The notes: a model not told the origin generated them from the sequence alone. Counted from the first letter of the stretch, positions 22,023-31,841 are shown. The stretch: DNA of 64,000 bases from an uncultured bacterium (GCA_937924755.1 CALEVZ010000014.1:62001-126000), one strand, 5' to 3'. Program-made: numbers and translations.

Positions 22023-23237
22023 TCACCGCCGCACCCGTGCGCGCCTGCCGTCCCTCAGCTCGCCCTCGGCCGCCGTCACCACCGGCTCACCGGCGCTCAC
22101 GCCGGCGAGAATCTCGACGCTGTCGCCACGCTCGCGACCGGTGCCGACCGCCCGCCGCTCGATCACCCCGTCCCTCAGCACGTACACCACCTGGCCTGCA
22201 CCCTCCCGGTGCACCGCCCGCGACGGCACCACCGCCCGCGGGGCCGCAACCGCCTCCTGCGGCGTCTCGCCCTCCAGGAACGCCACCTTGACCCCCATGT
22301 CGGGGAGGATGCGGGGGTCGAGCCGGTCGAAGGAAATTCGCACCTTTACCGTCGCCTTCTGGCGATCCGCCGAGGGGATCACGGTGCGCACCGCGGCCGG
22401 CAGCCGCCAGTCCGGGTAGGCGTCCAGGGTGGCCTCCACCCGCTGGCCGGGCACCACCCGGGCGATGTACGACTCGTTGACGTCCACCTCGATTTCCAGC
22501 GACGTCATGTCGACGATGGTGGTGATCCCGGTGCGGGTGAACGATCCCCCGGCCGACACCGGCGAGACCATCTCCCCCGGTTGCGCGTCCTTGGACACCG
22601 CGATGCCCGCGAAGGGGGCGCGGATCGTGCAGTTCTCCAGATCCTGCTGCAGCACCTCGACCTGCGCCCTGGCCGCGCGCACCCGCTCGCGGGCCAGGGC
22701 GATCTGCGCTTCCAGACTCTCGGTCAGCGTGCGCGCCGCATCCGCCGCCTGCTCCGTGCCGACCCCTTCCGCCAGCAGGGCGAGGGCGCGCACCTGCTCG
22801 CGGCGGGCGTTCTCCAGGCGCACCTCGAAGTCCGCCAGACCCGCCTGCGCCACCGCCACCTCGGCCGCGGCGGCGGCCAGGCGCCGCCTGGCGTCCGAGT
22901 CGTCGAGCCGCGCCAGCACCTGTCCGGCCTCCACCGCCATCCCTTCGTCCACCAGCACCTCGGTCACCCGGCCGGTGATCTTCGCCGCCACCGTGGCGCG
23001 CAGGCGCGGCGTCACGTACCCGGAGGCGTTCAGCACCGGAGCCGACCCCGCCGGCCCCGCCGCCTGCGCCGCCGCGACCTCCACCGTCATGGGTCGGCGC
23101 ATCCCCAGCCACGCGGCGGCGAGCCCGACCAGCAGCACCCCCGGCGCCACCCACAGGAGCCACGGCCGCCGCGACGGCCCCTCCGACGCCCTGGCGCTCG
23201 GGTCGATCCGCAGGGCACCGATCTCAGGTTTGCCCAT
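22023..23237 (-). CDS. HlyD/MacA-like periplasmic adaptor subunit
   Basis: TGRVTEVLVDEGMAVEAGQVLARLDD lipoyl-like motif, coiled-coil, adjacent to ABC exporter genes. Confidence 0.9.
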   Translation of the reverse strand: MGKPEIGALRIDPSARASEGPSRRPWLLWVAPGVLLVGLAAAWLGMRRPMTVEVAAAQAAGPAGSAPVLNASGYVTPRLRATVAAKITGRVTEVLVDEGMAVEAGQVLARLDDSDARRRLAAAAAEVAVAQAGLADFEVRLENARREQVRALALLAEGVGTEQAADAARTLTESLEAQIALARERVRAARAQVEVLQQDLENCTIRAPFAGIAVSKDAQPGEMVSPVSAGGSFTRTGITTIVDMTSLEIEVDVNESYIARVVPGQRVEATLDAYPDWRLPAAVRTVIPSADRQKATVKVRISFDRLDPRILPDMGVKVAFLEGETPQEAVAAPRAVVPSRAVHREGAGQVVYVLRDGVIERRAVGTGRERGDSVEILAGVSAGEPVVTAAEGELRDGRRARVRR

Positions 23238-23580
23238 GCCACCTCTCCCTGATGCGTGCCTACGCACACGCGCCGGCAAAGTTTCCCCGGCCGCCCGTGA
23301 AGTTGACGTGAAGTCTCATTCGTCCCGGAGAGCCGCTCCCACCCCTCCCCACCGCCAATTGGAGGCCACGAGAACGCCCCAAGCTTTGCGGCCGGCGGCC
23401 GGCTCGGCGGGCCTCGCCGCACGCCTGCTCGACGACGGAAGCCCCTCCACGTTTCTCCCGATTCACCTTCATGGCGGATTCTGCTCGCAGACTTCTGTGC
23501 TTCCGGCTTGGCATTGCATGCTGGCGACGCATATTCCGTTCGGTGCCCCGCAACATTTATAAGATGTGCACTAGCCCTTG

Positions 23581-23900
23581 TTCGTAGACGTTTGACCGTT
23601 CTGTTGCACTCCCCGGTCAGAAAGTTGACCATCCAACGTTCGGAACGTTGACCACCCTCGGCAGAGGTCCGGCAGCTTGGCGCGTAGCGGCAAGCGACCG
23701 GAGAAACGATGCTGAGGATGGATCGCGTACACGTCATTCGGCACAAGGTGTTGATGGAGGGGTTCTCGATCCGGAGATTGGCGCGGCAGCCGGGAGTGAG
23801 CCGACAGGTGGTGCGCAGCCACCTCGCGACCTCGCAGCCGGTCCGGCGGGAGACCGGCCCGCGGCCGAGGCCGGTGCTGGCGCGGATTGCGAGGCGCATA
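23581..23900 (+). mobile_element. IS21-family remnant: putative end repeats plus IstA N-terminal fragment
   Basis: MDRVHVIRHKVLMEGFSIRRLARQPGVSRQVVRSHL...RPRPVLARIA (23709 onward) resembles IstA HTH region; upstream repeated (a/c)GTTGACCA. Confidence 0.6.
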
Positions 23901-24004
23901 TCCGCAATCGCGCAGGCGATGGAGTTCGCCCGGGAGGGGAAATTGATGTACCACTGCCCGCCGGCCTTTCGCTTGATGAGCTGGACCTTGGTTGGGTAAC
24001 CCAT
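23901..24004 (-). pseudogene. Fragment of an IS-associated ORF (MGYPTKVQLIKRK...QWYINFPS), apparently rearranged
   Basis: Minus-strand ATG at 24004 preceded by GAGGTG; reading breaks after WYINFPS at about 23935. Confidence 0.5.
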
Positions 24005-24130
24005 GAAGCACCTCGGCGCTCTAGTCTTCCAACTAGAGACCGTAGAACACAAGGTGTGTCCAGCCCAGCGCCATCTCCTCTCCCCAGCTCTCCACAATGC
24101 CTGTGTTCATCCAGCCAAGAGCCAAACACG

Positions 24131-24156
24131 AGGGACAGGCAGGAGTGCCTGTTCTC
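24131..24156. repeat. Perfect hairpin ACAGGCA-GGAG-TGCCTGT, possible REP/MITE-like unit
   Basis: 7-bp perfect arms (24135-24141, 24146-24152) with 4-nt loop in non-coding sequence. Confidence 0.4.
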
Positions 24157-24259
24157 CCGAGGCAGCGGTGTCCGTGCCCAAGCCGGCGTGGGGTGAGTTC
24201 TAGAGTGTCTCCGGGTGCGGGGTGGGCTTTGCTATCCTCTGTGGCCGCGAGGGAAGGCC

Positions 24260-24505
24260 GTGCGCTGTCCCCAGTGCGACTCCACCCGCATGCGCCGCTC
24301 GCGGTCCCGCAATCGGCGGGAACGCCGCATCCGCTTCTTCCTGCCGGTGCGCTACTACCGCTGCCACGAGTGTAACTGCCGGGTGCCGCGCCTCACCGCC
24401 CGGGCGCTGGGCGAAGCGGTCGGCCGCTACGCCCTTCTCATCGTCGGCGCCGTGCTGCTGTGGCGAGCCTTCCGCTTCGTGTTTTCATTCCTCTTGGGCT
24501 ATTGA
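24260..24505 (+). CDS. Small zinc-ribbon, single-TM hypothetical protein
   Basis: CPQCDSTRMRRSR...YYRCHECNCR then hydrophobic C-terminus; GTG start at 24260. Confidence 0.55.
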   Translation: MRCPQCDSTRMRRSRSRNRRERRIRFFLPVRYYRCHECNCRVPRLTARALGEAVGRYALLIVGAVLLWRAFRFVFSFLLGY

Positions 24506-24577
24506 CGCGGGCCGCGCCGCTGAGGCAGGGCCAGGTGAGATGGAATGGAACTGGGGATCAGTGAAAGGACACTCAAT

Positions 24578-24799
24578 GTGACCAAACCCACAGGGAGATT
24601 CGCGCGCAAGGGTGACTTCCCCCCTCGCATCGTCGGCGAGGAGGCGGTGCTGGTACCGGGTCACGGCGGCGGCGACGAGGACTCCATCTACACGCTCAAC
24701 GACGTCGGCGCCGCCATCTGGAAACTCATCGAGCCCCACCGCGACGCCCCCGGGATCGGCCGCCCGTCCCGCACACCACGCACTGCACGAGCCCAGTAG
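24578..24799 (+). pseudogene. Truncated PqqD-family protein
   Basis: DFPPRIVGEEAVLVPGHGGGDEDSIYTLNDVGAAIWKLIEPH is PqqD-like; C-terminal half replaced by low-complexity sequence. Confidence 0.55.
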
Positions 24800-24984
24800 C
24801 ATCCGCACCCACCATCCGAAGCGGCTCAGATCCTCCCACCACGAGGAACCCTCCCCAATCCCCGCCGTCGGCACCTCAGCATCACCTTGACCCCGCCTCT
24901 TTCGAGCCCCAACCTCGTCTCGGTAAAAATAAATTCTTATCCGTCCCCAGCGCCGTGCGCCGGACCGCGTTGCCTCCAGGCCTT

Positions 24985-27189
24985 CTAGATTCCCTCGCCG
25001 TCCACCGCCGTCGGGCGCTGCAGGGTGGCGAGCAACGCCGGCGTCGGCTCGGGAACCGCGAGTTCGCCGGCGGCGCGGCGCCGTTCCACCTCGCGAGCGA
25101 TTTCCTCGGCTTTGCCGGCGTCGAGGCCGCCGTCCCGGCCCAGGTAGAGGGTCTGCGATGGGAAGGCGAACGAGGACCCCGAGGCCTCGACGATGCGCAT
25201 GATGGCCAAGTTCAACTCCTCGGCGATGGCGGTGAATTCCACGAAGTCCTGGGTCATCACCCACGCCACCACCTCGATGTCCAGGGAATACGCGCCAAAC
25301 CCTCGAAAGCGCACCCGCTGGGCGCTTTGGAACACTCGGGGGTGGGTCAGCAGCAGCTTGCGGGTTTCGTCGATGATGAACACTAGCTGATCGGGGGTGG
25401 TGCCGTACACCACGCCAAGGACGGGGTTGTAGAGCATGCGATCACGGGCGGTGAGGTTGGTGACTCGTTCGTTGGCGACGGCGCCGTTGGGGATGGTGAC
25501 CAGGGTTCGCTGCAGGGTTCGCAGGCGAGTGGAGCGAAGGCCAACGTCCTCCACTGTGCCGGTGATGTCCCCGATGGTAATGAAATCCCCCACCTTGAAC
25601 GGCCGATCTCCGGCGATGGCCACGGCGCCGAAGAGATTTTCGATGGTCTTCTGGGCGGCGAAGGCGATGGCCAACCCGCCCAGGCCCAGACCAGCCACCA
25701 AGGCCATCACGTTGACGCCCACGGTGTCCAACGCCGCCAGCGCCGCCAGGAGGACCACCAAAGTTTTCAATACCTTGGTGAGGATGGGGATGAAGCCCAG
25801 GGCGAGGGAATTCACCTCCCCGGCGGCGCGGCGCATCTGCGCGGTGATAGCATCCACGGTACGAAACAGCAGCCAGGCCAGTCCCACCAGCACCAGCAAG
25901 CGAAAGAGGGTGTGGGTGACGCGAAAGCTTGCCGGATCCAGGCCCACCCACGGCGCGGCGAGGGACAACCAGCTCCCCCACAGCACGATCCCCAGTGGTC
26001 CGTCGAGGGTGTGCACCGCCACGTCGTCCCAGGTCGACTCCGTGCGCCGGGCGAGGGCGCGCAGAATCGCCACGGCCCAGTGGCCGACGGCACGGCCCAC
26101 CACCCACCCCACCCCCACGATGAGGACCAGGGCGCACCATTGCCACAGCTGCAGCCCCGCGAAGGTCACGGCGAAAAAAACGACGGGTAGGTGATCGCCA
26201 ATCAGCGAGTAGCCGTAGGAGCGGTAAAGGGCGGGGATTTCGGCCACGGTGTCGGCGGAGAAGGTCCAGATCATCCCCAGCTCCGAGTCGACTCGCCGCT
26301 GCAGGGTGAGCTCCACCTCCCTACCCCGCACCGGAACGGCGGCCAGCAGTTCGCGATCGTCGGCCACCCCTTGCTCCGGTGCCCCCGCCGGGTCGTTGGA
26401 GAGTTTCGAGGATCGAACCCACCCCTGACGCACCAGCATCAGCATCAACCGGCGCGCCAACAGCTGCCCCACACGCGCCTGCTGCTCCGAAGGTAGCTCG
26501 CTGAGGTCCAGGAAATGAGCCGCGGCGGCAAAGTCGCCGCGGCGCGCCAGCGCCAGAAACCCGTTGACCGCCTCGCGGGGGCTGCCCCGCTTGAGCCCCG
26601 CTGGAGGCGGGCCTAGGCCCTCGTTCAACGGCCCTTGCTCCTGGATAGACTTCCCTTCGACCACCACCGAGTACCAGAAGGGGATCGAGGACACCGTCCG
26701 ACGGGTCACCAGCCACGCCACTTCGCCGGAAGACAGGTCCCGGGTGCGGCGCAGCCACACCTCACCGGCCACGCCACCCCGTTGGAAATGGGCCGCCACC
26801 ACGGCGTTGCCACCCTCCCCGTCGGCCCCGGAGGGTTGTCCCAGCGCGCCGGCGGAGATCCGCTCCACTCCCCGTGCCGAGAGGAGGCGGCAGAGCTTTG
26901 CCGCCAGCTCTTTACCCAGCTCCTGTTGATCCGCCACCCGGATTTCGGTGAGGTCGAGCAGGTGGGCGGCCGGGACGTAGCGCTGCTCGGCGCACAGTTG
27001 CAGTAGCGATTGCCATGCCCCGGCGGCGGTAGCGCGGACGACACCAGCAGGAGGGGCCGGCAAACCGGGGTTGATGGCCTCGCGTTCGGCCACCTCCAAG
27101 ACGTCCCCTCCCCCCCCCGTTGCGCTCACCCCTTGGGCGACACACGCCGCCACCGCGACGACGACCAATACTCCCCCTCGTAGAACCAT
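24985..27189 (-). CDS. MscS-family mechanosensitive channel with long periplasmic N-terminal region
   Basis: GLGGLAIAFAAQKTIENLFGAVAIAGDRPFKVGDFITIGDITGTVEDVGLRSTRLRT. Confidence 0.93.
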   Translation of the reverse strand: MVLRGGVLVVVAVAACVAQGVSATGGGGDVLEVAEREAINPGLPAPPAGVVRATAAGAWQSLLQLCAEQRYVPAAHLLDLTEIRVADQQELGKELAAKLCRLLSARGVERISAGALGQPSGADGEGGNAVVAAHFQRGGVAGEVWLRRTRDLSSGEVAWLVTRRTVSSIPFWYSVVVEGKSIQEQGPLNEGLGPPPAGLKRGSPREAVNGFLALARRGDFAAAAHFLDLSELPSEQQARVGQLLARRLMLMLVRQGWVRSSKLSNDPAGAPEQGVADDRELLAAVPVRGREVELTLQRRVDSELGMIWTFSADTVAEIPALYRSYGYSLIGDHLPVVFFAVTFAGLQLWQWCALVLIVGVGWVVGRAVGHWAVAILRALARRTESTWDDVAVHTLDGPLGIVLWGSWLSLAAPWVGLDPASFRVTHTLFRLLVLVGLAWLLFRTVDAITAQMRRAAGEVNSLALGFIPILTKVLKTLVVLLAALAALDTVGVNVMALVAGLGLGGLAIAFAAQKTIENLFGAVAIAGDRPFKVGDFITIGDITGTVEDVGLRSTRLRTLQRTLVTIPNGAVANERVTNLTARDRMLYNPVLGVVYGTTPDQLVFIIDETRKLLLTHPRVFQSAQRVRFRGFGAYSLDIEVVAWVMTQDFVEFTAIAEELNLAIMRIVEASGSSFAFPSQTLYLGRDGGLDAGKAEEIAREVERRRAAGELAVPEPTPALLATLQRPTAVDGEGI

Positions 27190-27362
27190 GGGCCAGCCCC
27201 TCTCGCGATCACCTGGCCACCACCGCGACTGCACGGCGTGGCGGCCATCGGAATCCCAGGCGGAGAGCTTACTTGTCCCTCATGGCAGAATCGAGCCGGC
27301 ATGAGAACCGGCAAACGGACGTCAACGTTGCGGGTGTAGACTTTTTGCGGAGGCGTTTCAAG

Positions 27363-29012
27363 ATGGTGGCGGCCATCGTCTTCTCGTCCCTGCTGATCCT
27401 TGCCCTTGGGTACGCGGTGTACGGGCGGTACCTCTCCCGCCGCCTGGGGGTGGACCCCGCCCGCCCGACCCCTGCGCACGCCAACCCGGACCGCCGCGAT
27501 TACGTGCCCGCCCGCGCCCCGGTGTTGTTTGGCCATCATTTCAGCTCCATCGCCGGCGCCGGACCCATCGTCGGCCCGGTCATCGCCGCCACCGCCTTCG
27601 GGTGGCTGCCGGCGGTGCTGTGGATCGTTCTGGGTGCCGTCTTCGTCGGCGGAGTGCAGGACTTCTCCGCCCTGATGGCGTCCATCCGGCACCGAGCCCG
27701 CTCGGTGGCCGACATCGCCCGCCAGCATATCTCTCCCCTCGCCCACCGGCTCTTTCTGTTGTTCGTGTGGTTTGCCCTGGTGTACGTCATCGTGGTGTTC
27801 GTCGACCTCACCTCCTCGACTTTCGTGAGCGACCCCGGAGTGGCTTCCTCCTCGCTGATATACGTCGGCCTGGCGGTCGTCTTCGGACTCCTCGTCTACC
27901 GCCGCGGCGCCCCTTTGGGCGTGGCCACCCTCGTCTTCGTGCCCCTGATCTTCCTGGGGATCTGGCTGGGACAGCAGTGGCCCGTTCCCCTCCCCCTCAC
28001 CGATCCCAAACTCGGCTGGGACGTCGCACTCTTGCTGTACTGCCTGGTGGCCTCGGTGCTGCCGGTGTGGGCGCTGCTGCAGCCACGGGATTACCTCTCT
28101 TCGTTCCTGCTCTTCGGCGCCCTCGCCGGCTCCGTGGTGGGTCTGGCGTTGGGGGGCGGACGAACCCCCGCCGGGGTAGAGCCCCTGCCCGCTCTCGCCA
28201 CGTTCTCGGATGCCTCCCTGGGGCTGCTCTTCCCAGCCATGTTCATCACCATTGCCTGTGGCGCCTGTTCGGGGTTCCACGCCATCGTCGCCTCAGGCAC
28301 CACCGCCAAACAGCTTTCCTCCGAAAACCACGCCCGGCCGGTGGCCTACGGCGGCATGCTGCTCGAGGGGGTGCTCGCCCTGGTGGCGGTGGGGACGGTG
28401 GTGCTCATCGGCGCCCAGGCGGCCCGGGGGCAGGCGCCCACCTTCGTGTTCGCCCAGGGAATGGGGCACCTCCTCGGTGCCCTGGGCATCCCGGCCTCCC
28501 TGGGGACCCACTTCGGAGCGCTGGCTATCTCCACCTTTCTGCTCACCACCTTGGACACGTGCACCCGGCTGGCCCGCTATGTGCTGGAGGAGCTCTTCTC
28601 CCTGCAGCGCTCGCTCCTCTCCACCACCGTCCTGGCCACCCTGGCCAGCCTGGCGCTGCCGGCCGTGCTCACCCAGATGACCATGCACCTGCCCGACGGC
28701 ACGCCCGCTCCGGTGTGGCGGGTGATCTGGCCCATCTTTGGCGCCACCAATCAATTGTTGGGGGCGCTGGCGATGCTCGTGGTGACCGTCTGGCTGCGCA
28801 ACGAGGGGCGCCGCCACGCTTTCGTCGCTTTCCCCATGCTGTTCATGTTCGGGGTGACCATGGTGGCCCTGGGGCAACTGGTGCTACGCTACGGCGTCTT
28901 CACCCTCATCGGTGGCATTGCCGCGGGCCTGTTCGTGCTGGCGGTCATCCTGGCGGTGGAGGCCGGTCGCCGCGTCTTCGCCGCCGTCGCCCCTCTCGCG
29001 GAGCGCGCCTAG
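27363..29012 (+). CDS. Carbon starvation CstA-family transporter
   Basis: VLFGHHFSSIAGAGPIVGPVIAA; ACGACSGFHAIVASGTTAKQL; ATG at 27363. Confidence 0.93.
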   Translation: MVAAIVFSSLLILALGYAVYGRYLSRRLGVDPARPTPAHANPDRRDYVPARAPVLFGHHFSSIAGAGPIVGPVIAATAFGWLPAVLWIVLGAVFVGGVQDFSALMASIRHRARSVADIARQHISPLAHRLFLLFVWFALVYVIVVFVDLTSSTFVSDPGVASSSLIYVGLAVVFGLLVYRRGAPLGVATLVFVPLIFLGIWLGQQWPVPLPLTDPKLGWDVALLLYCLVASVLPVWALLQPRDYLSSFLLFGALAGSVVGLALGGGRTPAGVEPLPALATFSDASLGLLFPAMFITIACGACSGFHAIVASGTTAKQLSSENHARPVAYGGMLLEGVLALVAVGTVVLIGAQAARGQAPTFVFAQGMGHLLGALGIPASLGTHFGALAISTFLLTTLDTCTRLARYVLEELFSLQRSLLSTTVLATLASLALPAVLTQMTMHLPDGTPAPVWRVIWPIFGATNQLLGALAMLVVTVWLRNEGRRHAFVAFPMLFMFGVTMVALGQLVLRYGVFTLIGGIAAGLFVLAVILAVEAGRRVFAAVAPLAERA

Positions 29013-29683
29013 ACCCCTTTTCCCCCCCCGAAAAGATCCAGGTGCAGGCGCGGCGAGTATCGAAAGCCATGCCCGAGGCAGAGGGCCGCCACCGCCGGCG
29101 CCCGCGTCGCCACCTCGGCGGCGCTGCGCCCCTCGGGCATCAGCAGGACCCGATTCCTGGCGGCGCCCAGCTCGGCCACCAGCGCCTCGATCTCCGGCAG
29201 GTCGTCGGCTGCGCGGACGACGAACTTGAGCTGGTACTCTTGGTGGGCGCGCAGCAGCGCCTCGAGCGCCGTACGATCCTGCCGTCGTCGCTCGTGGCGC
29301 TGCCGCCACGGCCCCGGCGGCGTGGAGTTGGAGGTCTTGGGGGAAATCGACAACAAGTCGCAGGTGAACTCCGGCGCCACCGTCCCCGCCGTCTCCACCG
29401 TCAGGTGATGACCCTGCCCAGCCAGGGCAGCGGTGAGGGCGCCGATCTCCCGTTGCAGCAACGGCTCCCCACCCGTGATTACCACGTGCCGCACCCCGGC
29501 CCGGTGGGCGGCGGCACAAAGCTCATCGACGCTGCGCCGTTGCCCCTCCGGCCTCCAGGAGGTGTAGGGAGTATCACACCAGCTGCAACGCAAATTGCAT
29601 CCGGAGGTGCGGATGAAGAACGAAGGGGTGCCGGCCAGCACCCCCTCCCCCTGGAGGGAGACGAAGAGTTCGGCGACCAACAC
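29009..29683 (-). CDS. queE: 7-carboxy-7-deazaguanine synthase QueE-like radical SAM
   Basis: ELFVSLQGEGVLAGTPSFFIRTSGCNLRCSWCDTPYT; VVITGGEPLLQ. Confidence 0.9.
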   Translation of the reverse strand: MLVAELFVSLQGEGVLAGTPSFFIRTSGCNLRCSWCDTPYTSWRPEGQRRSVDELCAAAHRAGVRHVVITGGEPLLQREIGALTAALAGQGHHLTVETAGTVAPEFTCDLLSISPKTSNSTPPGPWRQRHERRRQDRTALEALLRAHQEYQLKFVVRAADDLPEIEALVAELGAARNRVLLMPEGRSAAEVATRAPAVAALCLGHGFRYSPRLHLDLFGGGKGV

Positions 29684-29753
29684 GGCCGGCAGTATAGCCA
29701 CGGGCGGGAATGCCGTTCCGCCACCTCCCGTTTGCCGCCTCGAAAGGTAGCGT

Positions 29754-30764
29754 TTGGTGAGTTCCGCACTTCTCCCCTCTACCCCCCCGTCGGCCGACGC
29801 GGGGCACAGCTTTACTCGCCAGTTCTCCCTCCCACAGGCTCTCGCCGATCTCTTCAAAGTGCGGCTGGTCACCCTCGTCGTGCTCACCGCCGCGGCCGGC
29901 TACCTGCTGGGAGCCAGAGCCCAGTGGCAGCCGGGGCTTTTGCTGTGGACGGTCGTGGGCACGGCGCTGGCCGCCGCCGGCGCCATGGCCCTCAACCAGC
30001 GTCTAGAGATGCATCGGGATGCCCGCATGGAGCGCACCCGCTCTCGCCCCCTGCCCGCCGGTCTGCTCCGACCCGCGACGGCGACGGTTCTGGGCATCGC
30101 TGCGGCGGCGCTGGGAGTGCTCACCTTGGCGCTGGGGAGTGGACCGCTCCCCGCCCTGCTCGCCACCGCGGTGGTGCTCCTGTACACTCTGGTCTACACA
30201 CCGCTGAAAGTGCGTACCTCGGCCAACACCCTGGTGGGGGCGGTGTGCGGCGCCATCCCGCCGATGATCGGCTGGGCGACCGCCCGGGATGACCTCGGTC
30301 TGGGGGCCTGGTTACTCTTCGCGGTGCTGTTCCTCTGGCAGGTGCCGCACTTCCTGGCCCTCGCCTGGATGTACCGTGGCGACTACGCGCGGGGCGGCTT
30401 CCGCATGCTCCCCGCCGACGACCCCGAAGGTCACCTGACCGGTATGGCAGCGGTGCTGCACACGGCGGCGCTGGCCCCCATTCCGCTCCTGGCGACGCTG
30501 CACGGGTTGGCCGGATGGATCAGCGCCGCCGGGGGCGTCCTGCTAACCTGCTGGCTCCTCTGGATGGCCATGGGCATGGCCCGGCGCCGGACGGAAGCCT
30601 CGGCCCGACGCCTCTTCCTCTCCACCCTGGCGTTTCTGCCGTTGACCCTGGGCCTCATGCTGGCGGATTCGGGGCGGGGGCGCCCGATTCCCGCAACCAT
30701 GGCCTCGCTCTCCGCCGCCACTGTCGACGCCAGTACACCCACCGCCAACCTTGGGAACCCGTGA
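29754..30764 (+). CDS. ctaB: Protoheme IX farnesyltransferase
   Basis: FKVRLVTLVVLTAAAGYLLG; NQRLEMHRDARMERTRSRPLPAG (NxxxDxxxD-like motif). Confidence 0.93.
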   Translation: MVSSALLPSTPPSADAGHSFTRQFSLPQALADLFKVRLVTLVVLTAAAGYLLGARAQWQPGLLLWTVVGTALAAAGAMALNQRLEMHRDARMERTRSRPLPAGLLRPATATVLGIAAAALGVLTLALGSGPLPALLATAVVLLYTLVYTPLKVRTSANTLVGAVCGAIPPMIGWATARDDLGLGAWLLFAVLFLWQVPHFLALAWMYRGDYARGGFRMLPADDPEGHLTGMAAVLHTAALAPIPLLATLHGLAGWISAAGGVLLTCWLLWMAMGMARRRTEASARRLFLSTLAFLPLTLGLMLADSGRGRPIPATMASLSAATVDASTPTANLGNP

Positions 30765-31831
30765 CCCTGCGTCGGCCAGGAACCTGGCTGGCGGCGTTTC
30801 TCGTGATCGCCGCCCTGGGGCTTTCGGCGCGGTTGTTTCACCTCGTCTCCTCCCGCGGCGTTCCCCGGCAGGGAGACGCTCGTGCCGTCGCAAGCTATGG
30901 GTTCGACCTGATTTTTCTTGCCCTGCCGCACGGCGAGTTGATGGCCGCCGGTATGCCCCGGGACGGCGCCCAGGCGCTGACGTCACCGCCGGCCTGGAGT
31001 GCCGAGCGCATGGACGCCCAGCGCCAGCATCGTCGCGCCCCCCGACTGGTGCCCTCCGACCTGGTGATCGGGGTGGTGCGGGGGGGACAGCCGCGGGCCT
31101 ACCCGCTGCGCTTTTTGGTGTGGCACGAGGTGGTCAACGACGAGATCGCCGGCGAGCCGGTGCTCGTCGTGCACCACGCCCTTTCCGGTCTGTCGGCGGT
31201 ATTTGCGCGCCGGCTGGCGGACGGCAGCACCCCCATCTTTGGCGTCTCCGGACTGGTGTGGAACTCCGGTCCTCTCCTGTACGACCGTATCCCGGCGGAA
31301 GAGAGTTTGTGGAGCCCCTTCCTGGCGCGCGCCGTCGCCGGCTCGGCCGCGCGGCAAGGGATGAGGCTGGAGCTGCTCCCCTCGCAGCTCGCCACCTGGC
31401 GCGAGTGGCGCACCCTTCACCCGGACACCACCGTGCTCGCCCCCGATCCGGCGCTGTCCCGCGAGTACCGCCGGGAGCCCTTCGGCAGCTACTTGGGCTC
31501 CGATCTGCTGCGCTTTCCCGCCAAGCCGGCCTGGCCCCATGAGGCCGTCCCTCGCAAGACCCTCACCCTCGTCGTGCCGCTGGCCTCGGGAAGGTTCCTG
31601 GCGGTCACCCACCCTGCTGCCACGGCCCTCGCCAGTCCAGGCGCGACGACGGCGCTCATCCCCACCGACCCCCCCATCAACGTGCGCCTGACCTCCCGCC
31701 CGCCGACCCTCGCCCTTGCCGGTGGGGATCAACCTCCTCCGTCACTCACCGCCTTTGCCTTCGCCTGGTACGCCGCCCACCCGACAGACACCGCCTGGGT
31801 GTTACCCGACCACGTCGCTCCCGCTTTCTGA
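30761..31831 (+). CDS. DUF3179 domain-containing protein
   Basis: RAYPLRFLVWHEVVNDEIAGEPVLVVHHALSGLSAVF...FGVSGLVWNSGPLLYDR; GTG start overlaps ctaB stop. Confidence 0.8.
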   Translation: MTLRRPGTWLAAFLVIAALGLSARLFHLVSSRGVPRQGDARAVASYGFDLIFLALPHGELMAAGMPRDGAQALTSPPAWSAERMDAQRQHRRAPRLVPSDLVIGVVRGGQPRAYPLRFLVWHEVVNDEIAGEPVLVVHHALSGLSAVFARRLADGSTPIFGVSGLVWNSGPLLYDRIPAEESLWSPFLARAVAGSAARQGMRLELLPSQLATWREWRTLHPDTTVLAPDPALSREYRREPFGSYLGSDLLRFPAKPAWPHEAVPRKTLTLVVPLASGRFLAVTHPAATALASPGATTALIPTDPPINVRLTSRPPTLALAGGDQPPPSLTAFAFAWYAAHPTDTAWVLPDHVAPAF

Positions 31832-31841
31832 CAACGCTCCG

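Noticed and set aside
27602-30292. 896-aa plus-strand ORF
   Set aside because: Out-of-frame reading of cstA, antisense queE and ctaB
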